Below the pieces are notes generated by a model. It saw nothing but the letters and a program-made list of their open reading frames with translations, was not told the DNA's origin and did no database searches. A DNA stretch of 64,000 nucleotides from Planctomycetota bacterium (GTDB lineage Bacteria > Planctomycetota > Planctomycetia > Pirellulales > PNKZ01). The stretch lies in NCBI GenBank assembly GCA_018242585.1, contig JAFEBQ010000002.1:1-64000 (forward strand), in the 5' to 3' direction. Shown in pieces: positions 36,753-45,349 of the stretch (position 1 is the stretch's first letter; each line of letters starts with the position of its first letter). The position numbers and the translations under genes were made by a program.

Positions 36753-39700
36753 GACCCCACCACCTTGACGAATAGCTTCAAGTCGTGACCAGCGAGCGAG
36801 ACGCTCACCGCCTCGACGCCCGACACGGGCAACTCGTGCAGCGCGGCGCCGAGCGTCTCGCTGCAGATCGTCTTGCCGAAATCCTTGATCGCCTGGGCCA
36901 CGTCGCCGGTCGCGCCGACGATGCTCACCTCGATCCGGTCAGTGTAATTGCAGTTCATGTCCTTGCGGACGCTTTGAATGGCGTGGATCAGTTCGCGAGC
37001 CCAGCCTTCAACCACCAGTTCAGGCGTCAACTCGGTGGCCAGCACGACCACGGCCGAGGCCCCTTGCGCCGCCGCCCAGCCAGACTTGGCCTGTAATCGC
37101 ACCTGCAAGTCGGCCGCATCGAGCGTTACTTCGCCACCGGGGAGCGCGAACTTCACGTGGCCATTGCTCTGCATTTCCGCTAACAGCTTGGCCGCGTCGG
37201 CCGTGCCGAGGGCTTGCTTCAATTGAGGCAGTTGCTTGCCCAGCCGGGGGCCCAGACGTTTCAGATCAGGCAGCACCGTGTAGGTGACGTATTGATCGGC
37301 GTTGGCGGCGAACTCGACCTGCTTGACGTTTAGCTCCTCGCGTACCAGCGACGTATGCCCGGCCAGCCACTCGGCATGCGCCGGATCGGCCAACACGATT
37401 TCGACCTTGTCCAAGGGCTGGCGGACTTTCAACTTGGCGGCCGTGCGAGCGCTGCGGCCCAGCGAGACGATCTCGCGCACCACTTCCATTTCGCTCGACA
37501 GCCGGCGATCGATTAGTTCGGTCTGCGGCTCCGGGAAGGCGGCCAAATGGACGCTTTCGGTCGCGCCGCCGCTCTTGCCCCCCGTGCCCGCGCCGGCCAG
37601 ATTCTGCCACAAGGTTTCGGCCAAAAACGGCACGAACGGCGCCACGAGTTTTGCCGTGGTCAACAAGCATTCGTACAGGGTCCAGTACGCATCGAGCTTA
37701 TCACGGTCGCGCTTGTTACTGCTCCAGAACCGGTCGCGACTGCGGCGGACGTACCAGTTGCTCAGCGCGTCGACCAGGGCGGTGATCCGCTGGCAGGCGG
37801 CGTAATTGTCGTAAGCGTCCATCCGCTCGATCACATCGCTGGTCGTGCGGTGCAACTCGCTGATGATCCAGCGATCGAGTTCGCCCCGCTGGCTGACCGG
37901 GCGGTACGACTTGCCACGGGCCAAGACCTCGGGGCCCAGGTCGCCGACTGGGCCCTTCAACTCGGCGGCCGGGTCGAACCCGTCAATGTCGGCGTAGATC
38001 ACGAAGAAGCTATAGACGTTCCAGAGCCGCAGCAGGAACTCGGGCACGCTATCCTTGATGGCCTGCTCGACGTAGCGAATGCTGGTCCACGGCGGCTGAT
38101 TGGCATAGAAGTACCAACGCAGCGCGTCGGCGCCGTAGCGGTCGAAGATTTCGGACGGCTCGCGGTAGTTCCGCTTGCTCTTCGACATCTTGCCGACTTT
38201 TTGCGCAAAGCCGCCGGTGCCGCAGGCATGCTGCGCGTCCTCTTCGGTCAGGAAGACTTGCTTGCCGTCCTTCGACTCCCACCATTCGGCCAGCATCAGT
38301 CCCAGCACGATGCAGTTCTTGAACGGGTGCGGGTAGTCGCGATTTTGGACCGACTGCTGATGCTCGCCGAACAGCAACGTGCTGATTGCCAGTTGGCTGT
38401 AGAACCAACCGCGGGTCTGGTCGATCGCTTCGCTGATAAAGTCGGCGGGGAACTGGCTGTTGAACTTTTTGGCGGCCGCATCGGCCCGTTCGCCGCGGTA
38501 ACCCCACTGGGCAAACGGCATCGCCCCCGAGTCGTACCAGCAGTCGATCACCTCGGTCACGCGCTGCATCCGCGCCCCCTTGGCGAACGGCGAGTCGTAC
38601 GTGATCTGATCGATGTACGGTTTGTGAACCCGCAAGTCATCGGGCAGCTCGGGGTTCGTTTTCTTGGCAGCTTCCCAGACGTCGGCGCCGCGAGCGCCGG
38701 GCTTCTTCAACAGCTCTTCATAGCTGGCCACCGATTCCATCTTGCCGGTCTGGTCACAGACCCAAATCGGCAGCGGCGTCCCCCAGTAACGCTCGCGCGA
38801 CAAAGCCCAGTCGACGTTCGTGGCCAGAAAGTTGCCAAAGCGACCGTCACGGATATGTTCGGGCAGCCAGTTGATGCGGGCGTTGTTCGCCAGCATGGCA
38901 TCCTTGAACTCGCTGGTTTTGATGAACCAACTGCGACGCGGATATTGAATCAGCGCGTCCTCTTCAGCCCGCCAGCAGAACGGATACTCGTGCAGGTATT
39001 GCTCCTGGTGCAGCAGCAAGCCGCGAGCCTTGAGATCGCGGGTGATGTCGCGATCGCACTCCTTGACCCAACGTCCGCGAACGTATTCGGGCGCTTCGTC
39101 GGTGAACTTGCCATCCGGGCCGACACAGCAAATCAGCGGTGGCGTATCTGGACTTTCAAAGAGAGCTTTTTGACGCTGCAAGGCGTCGTAGTCGACCTCG
39201 CCGAATGCAGGCGCAACATGCACTATTCCTGTCCCAGTGTCGGTCGTCACAAATTCACCTGGGATTACCCGCCAGCCAACGTAATCACTGGAGGCAGCCA
39301 TCAGGTCCGCCAATTGGACCTCTTTGTCACCGCACAAGTAGTAGAAGTTTGAATAGAACAACTCGCGCGTTCTGACACCCGCCACGTCATCCCGGAACCG
39401 GCCTGTAGCCGAACCGAGTTTTGCATAATAGCAATCGAAAGGTGGCGCATATCGCAATCCGATAAGTTCTTCACCACGGAATTGCTTTACGACGTGAGGA
39501 TTGGAAATTTTTGCTTTGTTCGCCAAGTCACTGATTATATCCTGGCTCGATGCAACGATCGTCTTCCGTCCATCCAATTCCTCGATCAGCGCGTAGAAGA
39601 TTCTCGGATTCACCGCCGCGAACTGGTTACTGGGCAGCGTCCATGGTGTCGTCGTCCAGACCAGCAGGCTGGTGTTGCCGTCGAGGCCGAGTTGCTTGGC

Positions 39701-40354
39701 TCGCTCGTCGGCTACGATCGGAAAGCGAACGTACACGCTCGGGTCGGCCACTTCGCGATAACCCTGGCCAACTTCGCCCGAGCTGAGGGCCGTGCCACCT
39801 TGCGCCCACCACCAGACAATCTTGTGTCCCTGGTACAACAGCCCGCGGTCGAACAACTCTTTGAGCGACCACCAGACGCTTTCGATGTAGCTTTGGTGAT
39901 AGGTCACATAGGCGGCATCCAGATCGACCCAAAAGCCAATCCGCCGCGTCAGCCGTTCCCACTCTTGCATGTAGCGCCAGACGCTCTTCTGGCACAGTTG
40001 GATGAACCGCTCGACGCCGTAGGCTTCGATCTCTTCCTTCGAGTGGATGCCCAGCCCTTTGCAAACTTCAACCTCGACGGGCAGCCCGTGCGTGTCCCAG
40101 CCGGCCTTCCGCTCGCAGCGATAGCCGCGCATGGTCCGGTAGCGAGGAAACAGATCCTTGATCGCGCGAGTCAGACAGTGCCCGGGGTGGGGCATGCCGT
40201 TGGCCGTGGGGGGGCCTTCGAAGAAAATGAAGGGGCCGCGGGGCGAGTCCTTGGCCAGCGACTTGCGATAGATGTCGCGGTCGAGCCAGAACCGGCCGAT
40301 GTGCTCTTCGAGCTTGGGAAAACTGACCGAGCCTGCGACCGGTTCAAACGCCAT
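36749..40354 (-). CDS. ileS: Isoleucyl-tRNA synthetase
   Basis: This 1201-residue class I synthetase charges tRNA-Ile. The HIGH motif reads HPGH (residues 56-59, in [16 protein letters not shown]) and the KMSKS motif is intact ([13 protein letters not shown], near 724). [12 protein letters not shown] and the overall length indicate the eukaryote-like (type 2) IleRS, which is often mupirocin-insensitive. The CP1 editing domain contains [18 protein letters not shown]. Bases about 39130-39640, which encode much of CP1 (residues about 240-408), are markedly AT-richer: 50 of 120 bases are G/C at 39421-39540. Confidence 0.95.
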   Translation of the reverse strand: MAFEPVAGSVSFPKLEEHIGRFWLDRDIYRKSLAKDSPRGPFIFFEGPPTANGMPHPGHCLTRAIKDLFPRYRTMRGYRCERKAGWDTHGLPVEVEVCKGLGIHSKEEIEAYGVERFIQLCQKSVWRYMQEWERLTRRIGFWVDLDAAYVTYHQSYIESVWWSLKELFDRGLLYQGHKIVWWWAQGGTALSSGEVGQGYREVADPSVYVRFPIVADERAKQLGLDGNTSLLVWTTTPWTLPSNQFAAVNPRIFYALIEELDGRKTIVASSQDIISDLANKAKISNPHVVKQFRGEELIGLRYAPPFDCYYAKLGSATGRFRDDVAGVRTRELFYSNFYYLCGDKEVQLADLMAASSDYVGWRVIPGEFVTTDTGTGIVHVAPAFGEVDYDALQRQKALFESPDTPPLICCVGPDGKFTDEAPEYVRGRWVKECDRDITRDLKARGLLLHQEQYLHEYPFCWRAEEDALIQYPRRSWFIKTSEFKDAMLANNARINWLPEHIRDGRFGNFLATNVDWALSRERYWGTPLPIWVCDQTGKMESVASYEELLKKPGARGADVWEAAKKTNPELPDDLRVHKPYIDQITYDSPFAKGARMQRVTEVIDCWYDSGAMPFAQWGYRGERADAAAKKFNSQFPADFISEAIDQTRGWFYSQLAISTLLFGEHQQSVQNRDYPHPFKNCIVLGLMLAEWWESKDGKQVFLTEEDAQHACGTGGFAQKVGKMSKSKRNYREPSEIFDRYGADALRWYFYANQPPWTSIRYVEQAIKDSVPEFLLRLWNVYSFFVIYADIDGFDPAAELKGPVGDLGPEVLARGKSYRPVSQRGELDRWIISELHRTTSDVIERMDAYDNYAACQRITALVDALSNWYVRRSRDRFWSSNKRDRDKLDAYWTLYECLLTTAKLVAPFVPFLAETLWQNLAGAGTGGKSGGATESVHLAAFPEPQTELIDRRLSSEMEVVREIVSLGRSARTAAKLKVRQPLDKVEIVLADPAHAEWLAGHTSLVREELNVKQVEFAANADQYVTYTVLPDLKRLGPRLGKQLPQLKQALGTADAAKLLAEMQSNGHVKFALPGGEVTLDAADLQVRLQAKSGWAAAQGASAVVVLATELTPELVVEGWARELIHAIQSVRKDMNCNYTDRIEVSIVGATGDVAQAIKDFGKTICSETLGAALHELPVSGVEAVSVSLAGHDLKLFVKVVGS

Positions 40355-40460
40355 GGGTATCGAGCAACCGCCGGGGGAATCTGAGCCAAAATTGAAACCC
40401 GAAGTAAACCACGTGCGGGGGTTTTTTGCAAATGGGGCCGGGGAGCCGAAGAAAGATTAG

Positions 40461-40656
40461 CCACGGAGCCACGGAGGCACGGAGGCACGGAGAAGAATGA
40501 CCAACGCCCAAATCCCAATGACCAATTAAAGCAAGCAAGGGAACTCGCGCCTCGCATGCTATCCTCCTTGGACATTGGTCATTGGGACTTGGTCATTATC
40601 TCCTTCTCTACCTTCTTCTCCGTGTAATCCTCCGTGCCTCAGTGTCTCCGTGGCTA
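40461..40656. repeat. Nested inverted repeat: octamer arms around heptamer arrays
   Basis: The outer arms are octamers CCACGGAG, CCACGGAG, GCACGGAG, GCACGGAG (40461-40492) and CTCCGTGT, (AATC), CTCCGTGC, CTCAGTGT, CTCCGTGG (40618-40653). Inside them are heptamers ATGACCA, ACGCCCA, AATCCCA, ATGACCA (40497-40524) and, roughly inverted, TTGGACA, TTGGTCA, TTGGGAC, TTGGTCA (40568-40595). The outermost CTA (40654-40656) is the stop codon of the PNP gene. This accounts for most of the 300-bp spacer between PNP and ileS. Confidence 0.88.
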
Positions 40657-41493
40657 AGTCTTCCGCCGAGCGGTTTCGGCTTTGAGCACGCCCAGGACGA
40701 TCGCGCGGAGTTTCGGTCCTGCCACGGCCGCGTGGGCCAGGATGGTTTCGATCGCCACTGGCTCCAGCGCGTCGGGCAGGCACAGATCGGTCACCGCCGA
40801 CAGCCCCAACACGCGCAGGCCCGCGTGAACCGCCACCAGCACCTCGGGCACGGTCGACATACCGACCGCGTCGGCGCCAATCTGGCGCAAGAAGCGATAC
40901 TCGGCCCGGGTTTCCAAGTTTGGCCCCAGCACCGCCACGAACACGCCCCGATGGCAGGCAAAATTCGCCTGCCGCGCGATGGACAAGGCCTCGTCGATCA
41001 ACGCCGGCTCGTAGGGTCGACACATGTCGGGAAAGCGCGGTCCCAGCCGGTCATCGTTGATGCCAACCAGCGGGTTGCCACCCATCAAGTTGATATGGTC
41101 GTCGATGACCATGATGTCGCCGGCGCGGAACTGAGGATTCAATCCTCCACAAGCGTTCGACACGATCAGCAGTTCGGCCCCTAGTGCCTTCATCACCCGA
41201 ACCGGCAGCGTGATCTGCTGGTACGAGTATCCTTCGTAGGCGTGAAAGCGTCCTTCCATGGCCACGACCGGCACACCCGCCAGCCGGCCACAGACCAACT
41301 GTCCCGCGTGGCTGACGGCGGTGGACTTCAGGAAGTGGGGAATCGAGCCGTAGTCGATCTTCACCGCGTCGGTAATCTCGGCCGCCAGGCCGCCGAGGCC
41401 AGTCCCCAAGATGATGCCAGCGCGTGGCGTCTCGCGCCACTGGCCGCGGATGTGCTGAGCGGCGGCTTGGATTTGATCGTGCAGGTGAAGCAT
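40654..41493 (-). CDS. Purine nucleoside phosphorylase (trimeric type)
   Basis: This 279-residue cytoplasmic enzyme splits purine nucleosides with phosphate into base and ribose-1-phosphate. The trimeric PNP/MTAP signature is clear: phosphate-binding [12 protein letters not shown], the segment [35 protein letters not shown], and the late Asn/Asp base-recognition region read here as [14 protein letters not shown]. Residues near the base differ enough that the exact purine is open. It precedes ileS-purN on the same strand. The TAG stop codon is provided by the end of an octamer repeat. Confidence 0.93.
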   Translation of the reverse strand: MLHLHDQIQAAAQHIRGQWRETPRAGIILGTGLGGLAAEITDAVKIDYGSIPHFLKSTAVSHAGQLVCGRLAGVPVVAMEGRFHAYEGYSYQQITLPVRVMKALGAELLIVSNACGGLNPQFRAGDIMVIDDHINLMGGNPLVGINDDRLGPRFPDMCRPYEPALIDEALSIARQANFACHRGVFVAVLGPNLETRAEYRFLRQIGADAVGMSTVPEVLVAVHAGLRVLGLSAVTDLCLPDALEPVAIETILAHAAVAGPKLRAIVLGVLKAETARRKT

Positions 41494-41546
41494 GGGCGTG
41501 ATGTCGTTGTTGTGATTGCACTATTGTGAGTTGCGAATATCGATCA

Positions 41547-41714
41547 TTAGCCCCCGGTCAATGACCGGGGGCCTTGTGCTTGCCATTTCGTTCACGCGCC
41601 GCACCGCTTTGCGACATTGCCGCAGCAAGGGCTCCCTAAGCGCCGCCCAACATGCGGTCAATCGCTTCCGTGGCGCGGTATCACTCGCCCCCGGTCATTG
41701 ACCGGAGGCTAATG
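41547..41714. repeat. Inverted pair of GCCCCCGG hairpin elements
   Basis: The first element is a perfect palindrome, GCCCCCGGTCA with its complement (41550-41572), flanked by TTAG and CCTTGTG. The second (41686-41714) has GCCCCCGGTCA...TGACCGGAGGC followed by CTAAT and lies in the opposite sense. The same element occurs inside the HisA-like gene at 54466-54499. The 110 bp between the pair show no gene. Confidence 0.85.
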
Positions 41715-41767
41715 GAAATGCGGTAAGCATTGCACGCCTAAAGAACAAATTGCGTGCAAAGTCGCAA

Positions 41768-41804
41768 GAGCTTCGCACTGGTCGGCAAGCCACCCGTGGC
41801 ACCC
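41768..41804. repeat. Partial copy of the GCACTGG/CCAGTGC element
   Basis: AGCTTCGCACTGG and CCGTGGCACCC recall the better preserved palindromic element at 56188-56228. The inner stem is degraded here. It lies just behind the stop codon of the TPR gene. Confidence 0.5.
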
Positions 41805-41852
41805 TGAAGATAGCAGGGGCCGCGAAAAAGAGGCGCACCGTTGACTGGGCGC

Positions 41853-42302
41853 TTACTCTTCGCCGGCTTCGGCCAAATATGGCGCTAATAGAGCCGCGAA
41901 GCCGGGGTGCTCGCGCAGCGGATCCAGGTCGGTGTCGGCTTGCAGATGCTCGAGGTTGTCGTAGCCCAAGTCGAGCGCGCGACCCAGGTGTTTGAGCGCC
42001 TCGTCCACCTGACCATTCAACGAGAGGCTGCAAGTCAGGTTGTAATGCACCACCGGATCGTTCGGCGCCAAGATGACCAGTCGACGATCGATCTCCAACG
42101 CGCGCTGATGCAGTCCTTTGCGGGCGAGTAATTCACCCAGGCAGCGGAGCACGTCCAGATAGCTGGGCGAACGCTCCAGGATCGCGCCGTAGAACGCGAT
42201 ATCGAAATCGACTTGGCTGCGATGGCCGGCGCGCGACAAGACGCTCTCGGGCAAACGACCGAGCGAGTCATGAGCGCCGTCGGGATTCTCGGGCAGGGTC
42301 AT
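41853..42302 (-). CDS. Small TPR protein
   Basis: This 149-residue soluble protein has about three TPR-like helical pairs (ILERSPSYLDVLRCLGELLARKG, ALEIDRRLVILAPNDPVVHYNL, EALKHLGRALDLGYDNLEHLQ) and an acidic end (LAEAGEE). It has the planctomycete 'TPR end of group' form DPLREHPGFAALL. It is probably an adaptor; no partner is obvious. The start is placed at ATG 42302 (MTLPENPDG), since upstream codons do not look coding. Confidence 0.7.
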   Translation of the reverse strand: MTLPENPDGAHDSLGRLPESVLSRAGHRSQVDFDIAFYGAILERSPSYLDVLRCLGELLARKGLHQRALEIDRRLVILAPNDPVVHYNLTCSLSLNGQVDEALKHLGRALDLGYDNLEHLQADTDLDPLREHPGFAALLAPYLAEAGEE

Positions 42303-42422
42303 CAAACGCACTCGCCACAGTATCGAGAATAAACCACGATCGAGGAAAAACCACGCCACGCGCCGCTGGTATGCACTTCACCGCGCCTACCTTAAGCCTA
42401 GCCTGATCGAGCGATTTCGCTA

Positions 42423-42716
42423 CTAGAAATCTTCTTCGTCCTCGAAGTCGGCGCCGTCTTCGTCTTCCTCGCCGGTAGCCGTGTCGGCCTTTTCAGGCGC
42501 GTTCAACTGCTCTTCAAAGTCGCGGAAGTCTGAGTCGTCGGCTTCGTAATCTTCGTCAAACTCTTCGTCAAACTCGGCGACTTCAAATTCTTCGATATCA
42601 TTGCGCGCATCAGGTTCGCTGATGATCGGCGGACGACGAACCGGAGCGGCCCCCTCGGCCGCGGGCTCGCTGGTCGTTTCTTCCAGATCGTCATCGTCGT
42701 CGTCGTGTGACGCCAT
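42423..42716 (-). CDS. Very acidic small protein
   Basis: This 97-residue protein contains 43 Asp/Glu (21 Asp, 22 Glu) and almost no hydrophobic core. It has a run of six Asp near the start and a C-terminal EEDEDGADFEDEEDF. It is probably disordered. Acidic proteins of this type can mimic nucleic acid, act as histone- or polymerase-binding tails, or buffer cations; nothing shows which applies. The start is ATG 42716 because the codons upstream (basic and hydrophobic) do not match. I do not recognise a family. Confidence 0.6.
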   Translation of the reverse strand: MASHDDDDDDLEETTSEPAAEGAAPVRRPPIISEPDARNDIEEFEVAEFDEEFDEDYEADDSDFRDFEEQLNAPEKADTATGEEDEDGADFEDEEDF

Positions 42717-43077
42717 CGGTTTGATCCTCGATTCGTTGAATACTGCCGACGCCACGAAACCCTGGACAGCGTACGACGTTGGAGACCGCGCCACGAATGC
42801 CGGCCATGCGGGCTGGCAAGAAGGCGAACCTGCCGAGCGTCAATAATGTCACCCGAGAAGCGTCCCCCCAGACTTGTTAGTATCTTCCGACCTGCGTTTT
42901 GTCAAGGAACCATATGGCCCCTTCCACCGCGCGCAAGTCGTTGGCCGTGAATGCGAAACGCACGCGAGAGTGCCGAGTGGCGCGACACTTCCGACTGGGG
43001 CGGAATCTGCGGCAACTGGGCGTGGCCGGAAGCCCCTGAGGTGGTCACTTGGGTGTGCTGACCAGTTCGACGAAAAC
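42717..43077. other. 360-bp spacer without recognisable gene
   Basis: No convincing frame, hairpin array or promoter was found. Its GC content is slightly lower than that of the flanking genes. Confidence 0.4.
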
Positions 43078-44217
43078 CTAGTCGTGGTCGCCGCGGCGCT
43101 GCTGTTCTTTCTGCCGGCGCATTACCTTGCGGGCCGACTTGTTCAACTTGCGCCCCGGGGAATAGTCGTCCTCGTCGTCGACCCGGTAGCGCTGCTGGCC
43201 CTGCTGGGGAGTGTCGTCCTCGTAGTCGTCGTCATCTTCTTCCCGATGGCTGCGGCTCGATGACGAGGCGGCTGTCGCCGATTTCGGCGTGTCGAGATCG
43301 CTTCGCTTGGCCGCGCTCGACGACGAGCTGGCCGAAGTGTCGGCTTTGACCTTGGCCGCGGCTTTCTTTTCCTTGGCTGTCTTCGTTTCCGGCGGAAGCA
43401 ATCCCAAGGCGTCGCGGATCACATACCGGGCGTGAAGCGTCATGGCCAACAGCAGCAACACGTTCCCCAGCAACTGCCCGGCCCCTTCGACCAGGATGAC
43501 CGTCACGTCACTTTGCGGGAACAGCACACCGATCTTGGCCACGGTCGAGGCCAGATAGCAAGTCACGGCCAAAGTTAACACCGTCGTCGACGAGCGGCAG
43601 CGCCGCATGTCGAGCACCAGCCGAGTGCAAATCGGCCCCAGCAACAGCGCATAGCCCGCCACCCACCAGATAAAGCCAGTGCCCGGCCCCAGGTCGCCGG
43701 CATGGTGGACCATGACGATCTCGAACGTCTCGTGCAGATGGGCCACGGCATCGACGCTGAGCAGCAGCCAGCCCGCCGCCGCCCACAACCAAATCCGGTA
43801 CCGGCCGTGGTAGTCGTCGGCCTTGTGGCGTCGCACAATGTAAATCAGCAGCGCCACGACGGCGGCCGCGCCGCGCGTGAACGACGAGAACCAAACGGCC
43901 AGGCTATTAGCCCCGTCGATGTCAAACGCGGGCAAGTGCGTGGTGCCGGCAAAGGCGGCGATCTCGGGCATGAAATAATGCCCCGCCGCCAGCGCCGCCA
44001 CCGCCAGCAACCCCAGCGTCGTGAACAGCGCGATCACGCTGTAGCGCTGGGGAATCAGGTCGATCACGCTCGGATGCGTGCCGGGGGCGGCGGGCCGATC
44101 GGTGGCCCGACGACGCGGCGTCGCCCCCTCGTTGACTTCGTGGCGCGCACCGATCACTTCGTCGGTCAACACACGTCGGCGTCGATCGTCGTTGGAAGAA
44201 CCGCCAAAAAACGACAT
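43078..44217 (-). CDS. Multi-pass membrane protein with charged disordered tail
   Basis: This 379-residue protein has a hydrophilic N-terminus (1-50), about seven predicted membrane helices (about 56-270) and a long tail (about 275-379). The tail is rich in Lys, Ser, Asp and Glu and ends in a basic stretch (KLNKSARKVMRRQKEQQRR). I recognise no family. ATG 44217 is chosen because the frame further upstream is the antisense of the methyltransferase gene. It is divergent from that gene. Confidence 0.65.
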   Translation of the reverse strand: MSFFGGSSNDDRRRRVLTDEVIGARHEVNEGATPRRRATDRPAAPGTHPSVIDLIPQRYSVIALFTTLGLLAVAALAAGHYFMPEIAAFAGTTHLPAFDIDGANSLAVWFSSFTRGAAAVVALLIYIVRRHKADDYHGRYRIWLWAAAGWLLLSVDAVAHLHETFEIVMVHHAGDLGPGTGFIWWVAGYALLLGPICTRLVLDMRRCRSSTTVLTLAVTCYLASTVAKIGVLFPQSDVTVILVEGAGQLLGNVLLLLAMTLHARYVIRDALGLLPPETKTAKEKKAAAKVKADTSASSSSSAAKRSDLDTPKSATAASSSSRSHREEDDDDYEDDTPQQGQQRYRVDDEDDYSPGRKLNKSARKVMRRQKEQQRRGDHD

Positions 44218-44499
44218 GGGCGTGGAGTTTGCCGGAGCGCTCGGGGGGTCGCCGACCGGGCCATCCTTGACCGGGTGCATCGCGCGACTGCCGTCTTCTC
44301 TGACTTCGGCATTTGCCCGCGCTGACTCCATGTCGGCGTTGCGGACCCGCAATCTCAACGCCAGCACCGCCAGCAGCGCCGGTTGCCATTGCTCGATTCG
44401 TGCGGAAATCGGTAAATTCGTCCTCCGCTGAATGCATCGCGCGCATTCGCCCTGGGGCACCGGGCAATTCCTCGCATTTTGGTCAAGGACGACCGCATC

Positions 44500-45261
44500 A
44501 TGCAGCCCGACGTCGACGCATTTATCAAGCTGGCCAGCCGCGTGTTCACCATCGAAGGGACCGTCTGCCAACTTGGCTCGCGCCGCGAAGTCGATCAGGA
44601 CCACCTGACGCCGGTTCGCGAGCTTTTCGCCGGTCGCACGTTCCTGGGCATCGACGATCGCCAAGGTCACGGCGTTGATCGCGTGGAAGAGTTCGCGGCT
44701 CTCAGCCTGCCCAGCCGATCGGCCGCGACCGTGGTCTGCCTGGAACGGCTGGAGTGTATCTTCGAGGTGCAAGCCGCCGTGGCCGAGATGCTCCGCATTC
44801 TCACCCCGGGCGGCCTGGTGTTCGTGGCGGCCAGCATGAGCGGCCCGTCGCCGGGCTACCCTTGGGACTATTGGCGGTTGACGCCTCATTGTCTGTGCCG
44901 GCTGTTCGAATCGCTCGATGGGTTGCTGGTCGGCTGGCGCGTCGACCGGGCGAATCGTCCGCTGACCGTCTTTGCCGTGGGTTGTCGCGGGCCGGTGCCG
45001 GTGCGGTTTGCCGAAGACGTGGAAACATTTACGGCGAAGTTCGACGCCTGGCTGCGGGCCGACGAGGTCAGCCGCCGCCGCTGGTGGCAGCCGGCGCTGC
45101 GGCGCGTCGAACGATTGATGTCGCGCAGCGATCGCACGTCGGCTGACAGTGCGCCGGTCACGTGGAACTTCCAACTCACCGGGTCACAGGCCTGGCGGCA
45201 GGTGATCCTGCCCCAGGCTTCACGCCCGCCGCAGATCGGCACGCAGCTCGATTTGGGCTAA
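44500..45261 (+). CDS. Class I SAM-dependent methyltransferase-like protein
   Basis: This protein of about 253 residues has a Rossmann-like core: a glycine-containing first motif (GTVCQLGSRREVDQ), the acidic residue after strand two (FLGIDDRQGHGV) and the typical post-motif LRILTPGGLVFVAAS. It has the form of methyltransferase type 11 proteins, often in polysaccharide clusters; the substrate is unknown. The WDYWRLTPHCL segment is shared with many sugar- or lipid-modifying methyltransferases. ATG 44500 has AAGGA about 12 bases upstream. Confidence 0.7.
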   Translation: MQPDVDAFIKLASRVFTIEGTVCQLGSRREVDQDHLTPVRELFAGRTFLGIDDRQGHGVDRVEEFAALSLPSRSAATVVCLERLECIFEVQAAVAEMLRILTPGGLVFVAASMSGPSPGYPWDYWRLTPHCLCRLFESLDGLLVGWRVDRANRPLTVFAVGCRGPVPVRFAEDVETFTAKFDAWLRADEVSRRRWWQPALRRVERLMSRSDRTSADSAPVTWNFQLTGSQAWRQVILPQASRPPQIGTQLDLG

Positions 45262-45349
45262 CGCCGGCAACTTGCTCGCCCTCGCCCCCGCAGCGGCTAT
45301 AATGAGCCGCGCATCTGGGCGATCTCATCTCATGCGCGGAGGGCGTATC

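Noticed and set aside
44218-45174. N-terminal extension of the membrane protein gene (the frame reaches 45174)
   Set aside because: These codons are the complement of the methyltransferase gene 44500-45261. Membrane-protein-like sequence and a sensible start appear only at 44217.
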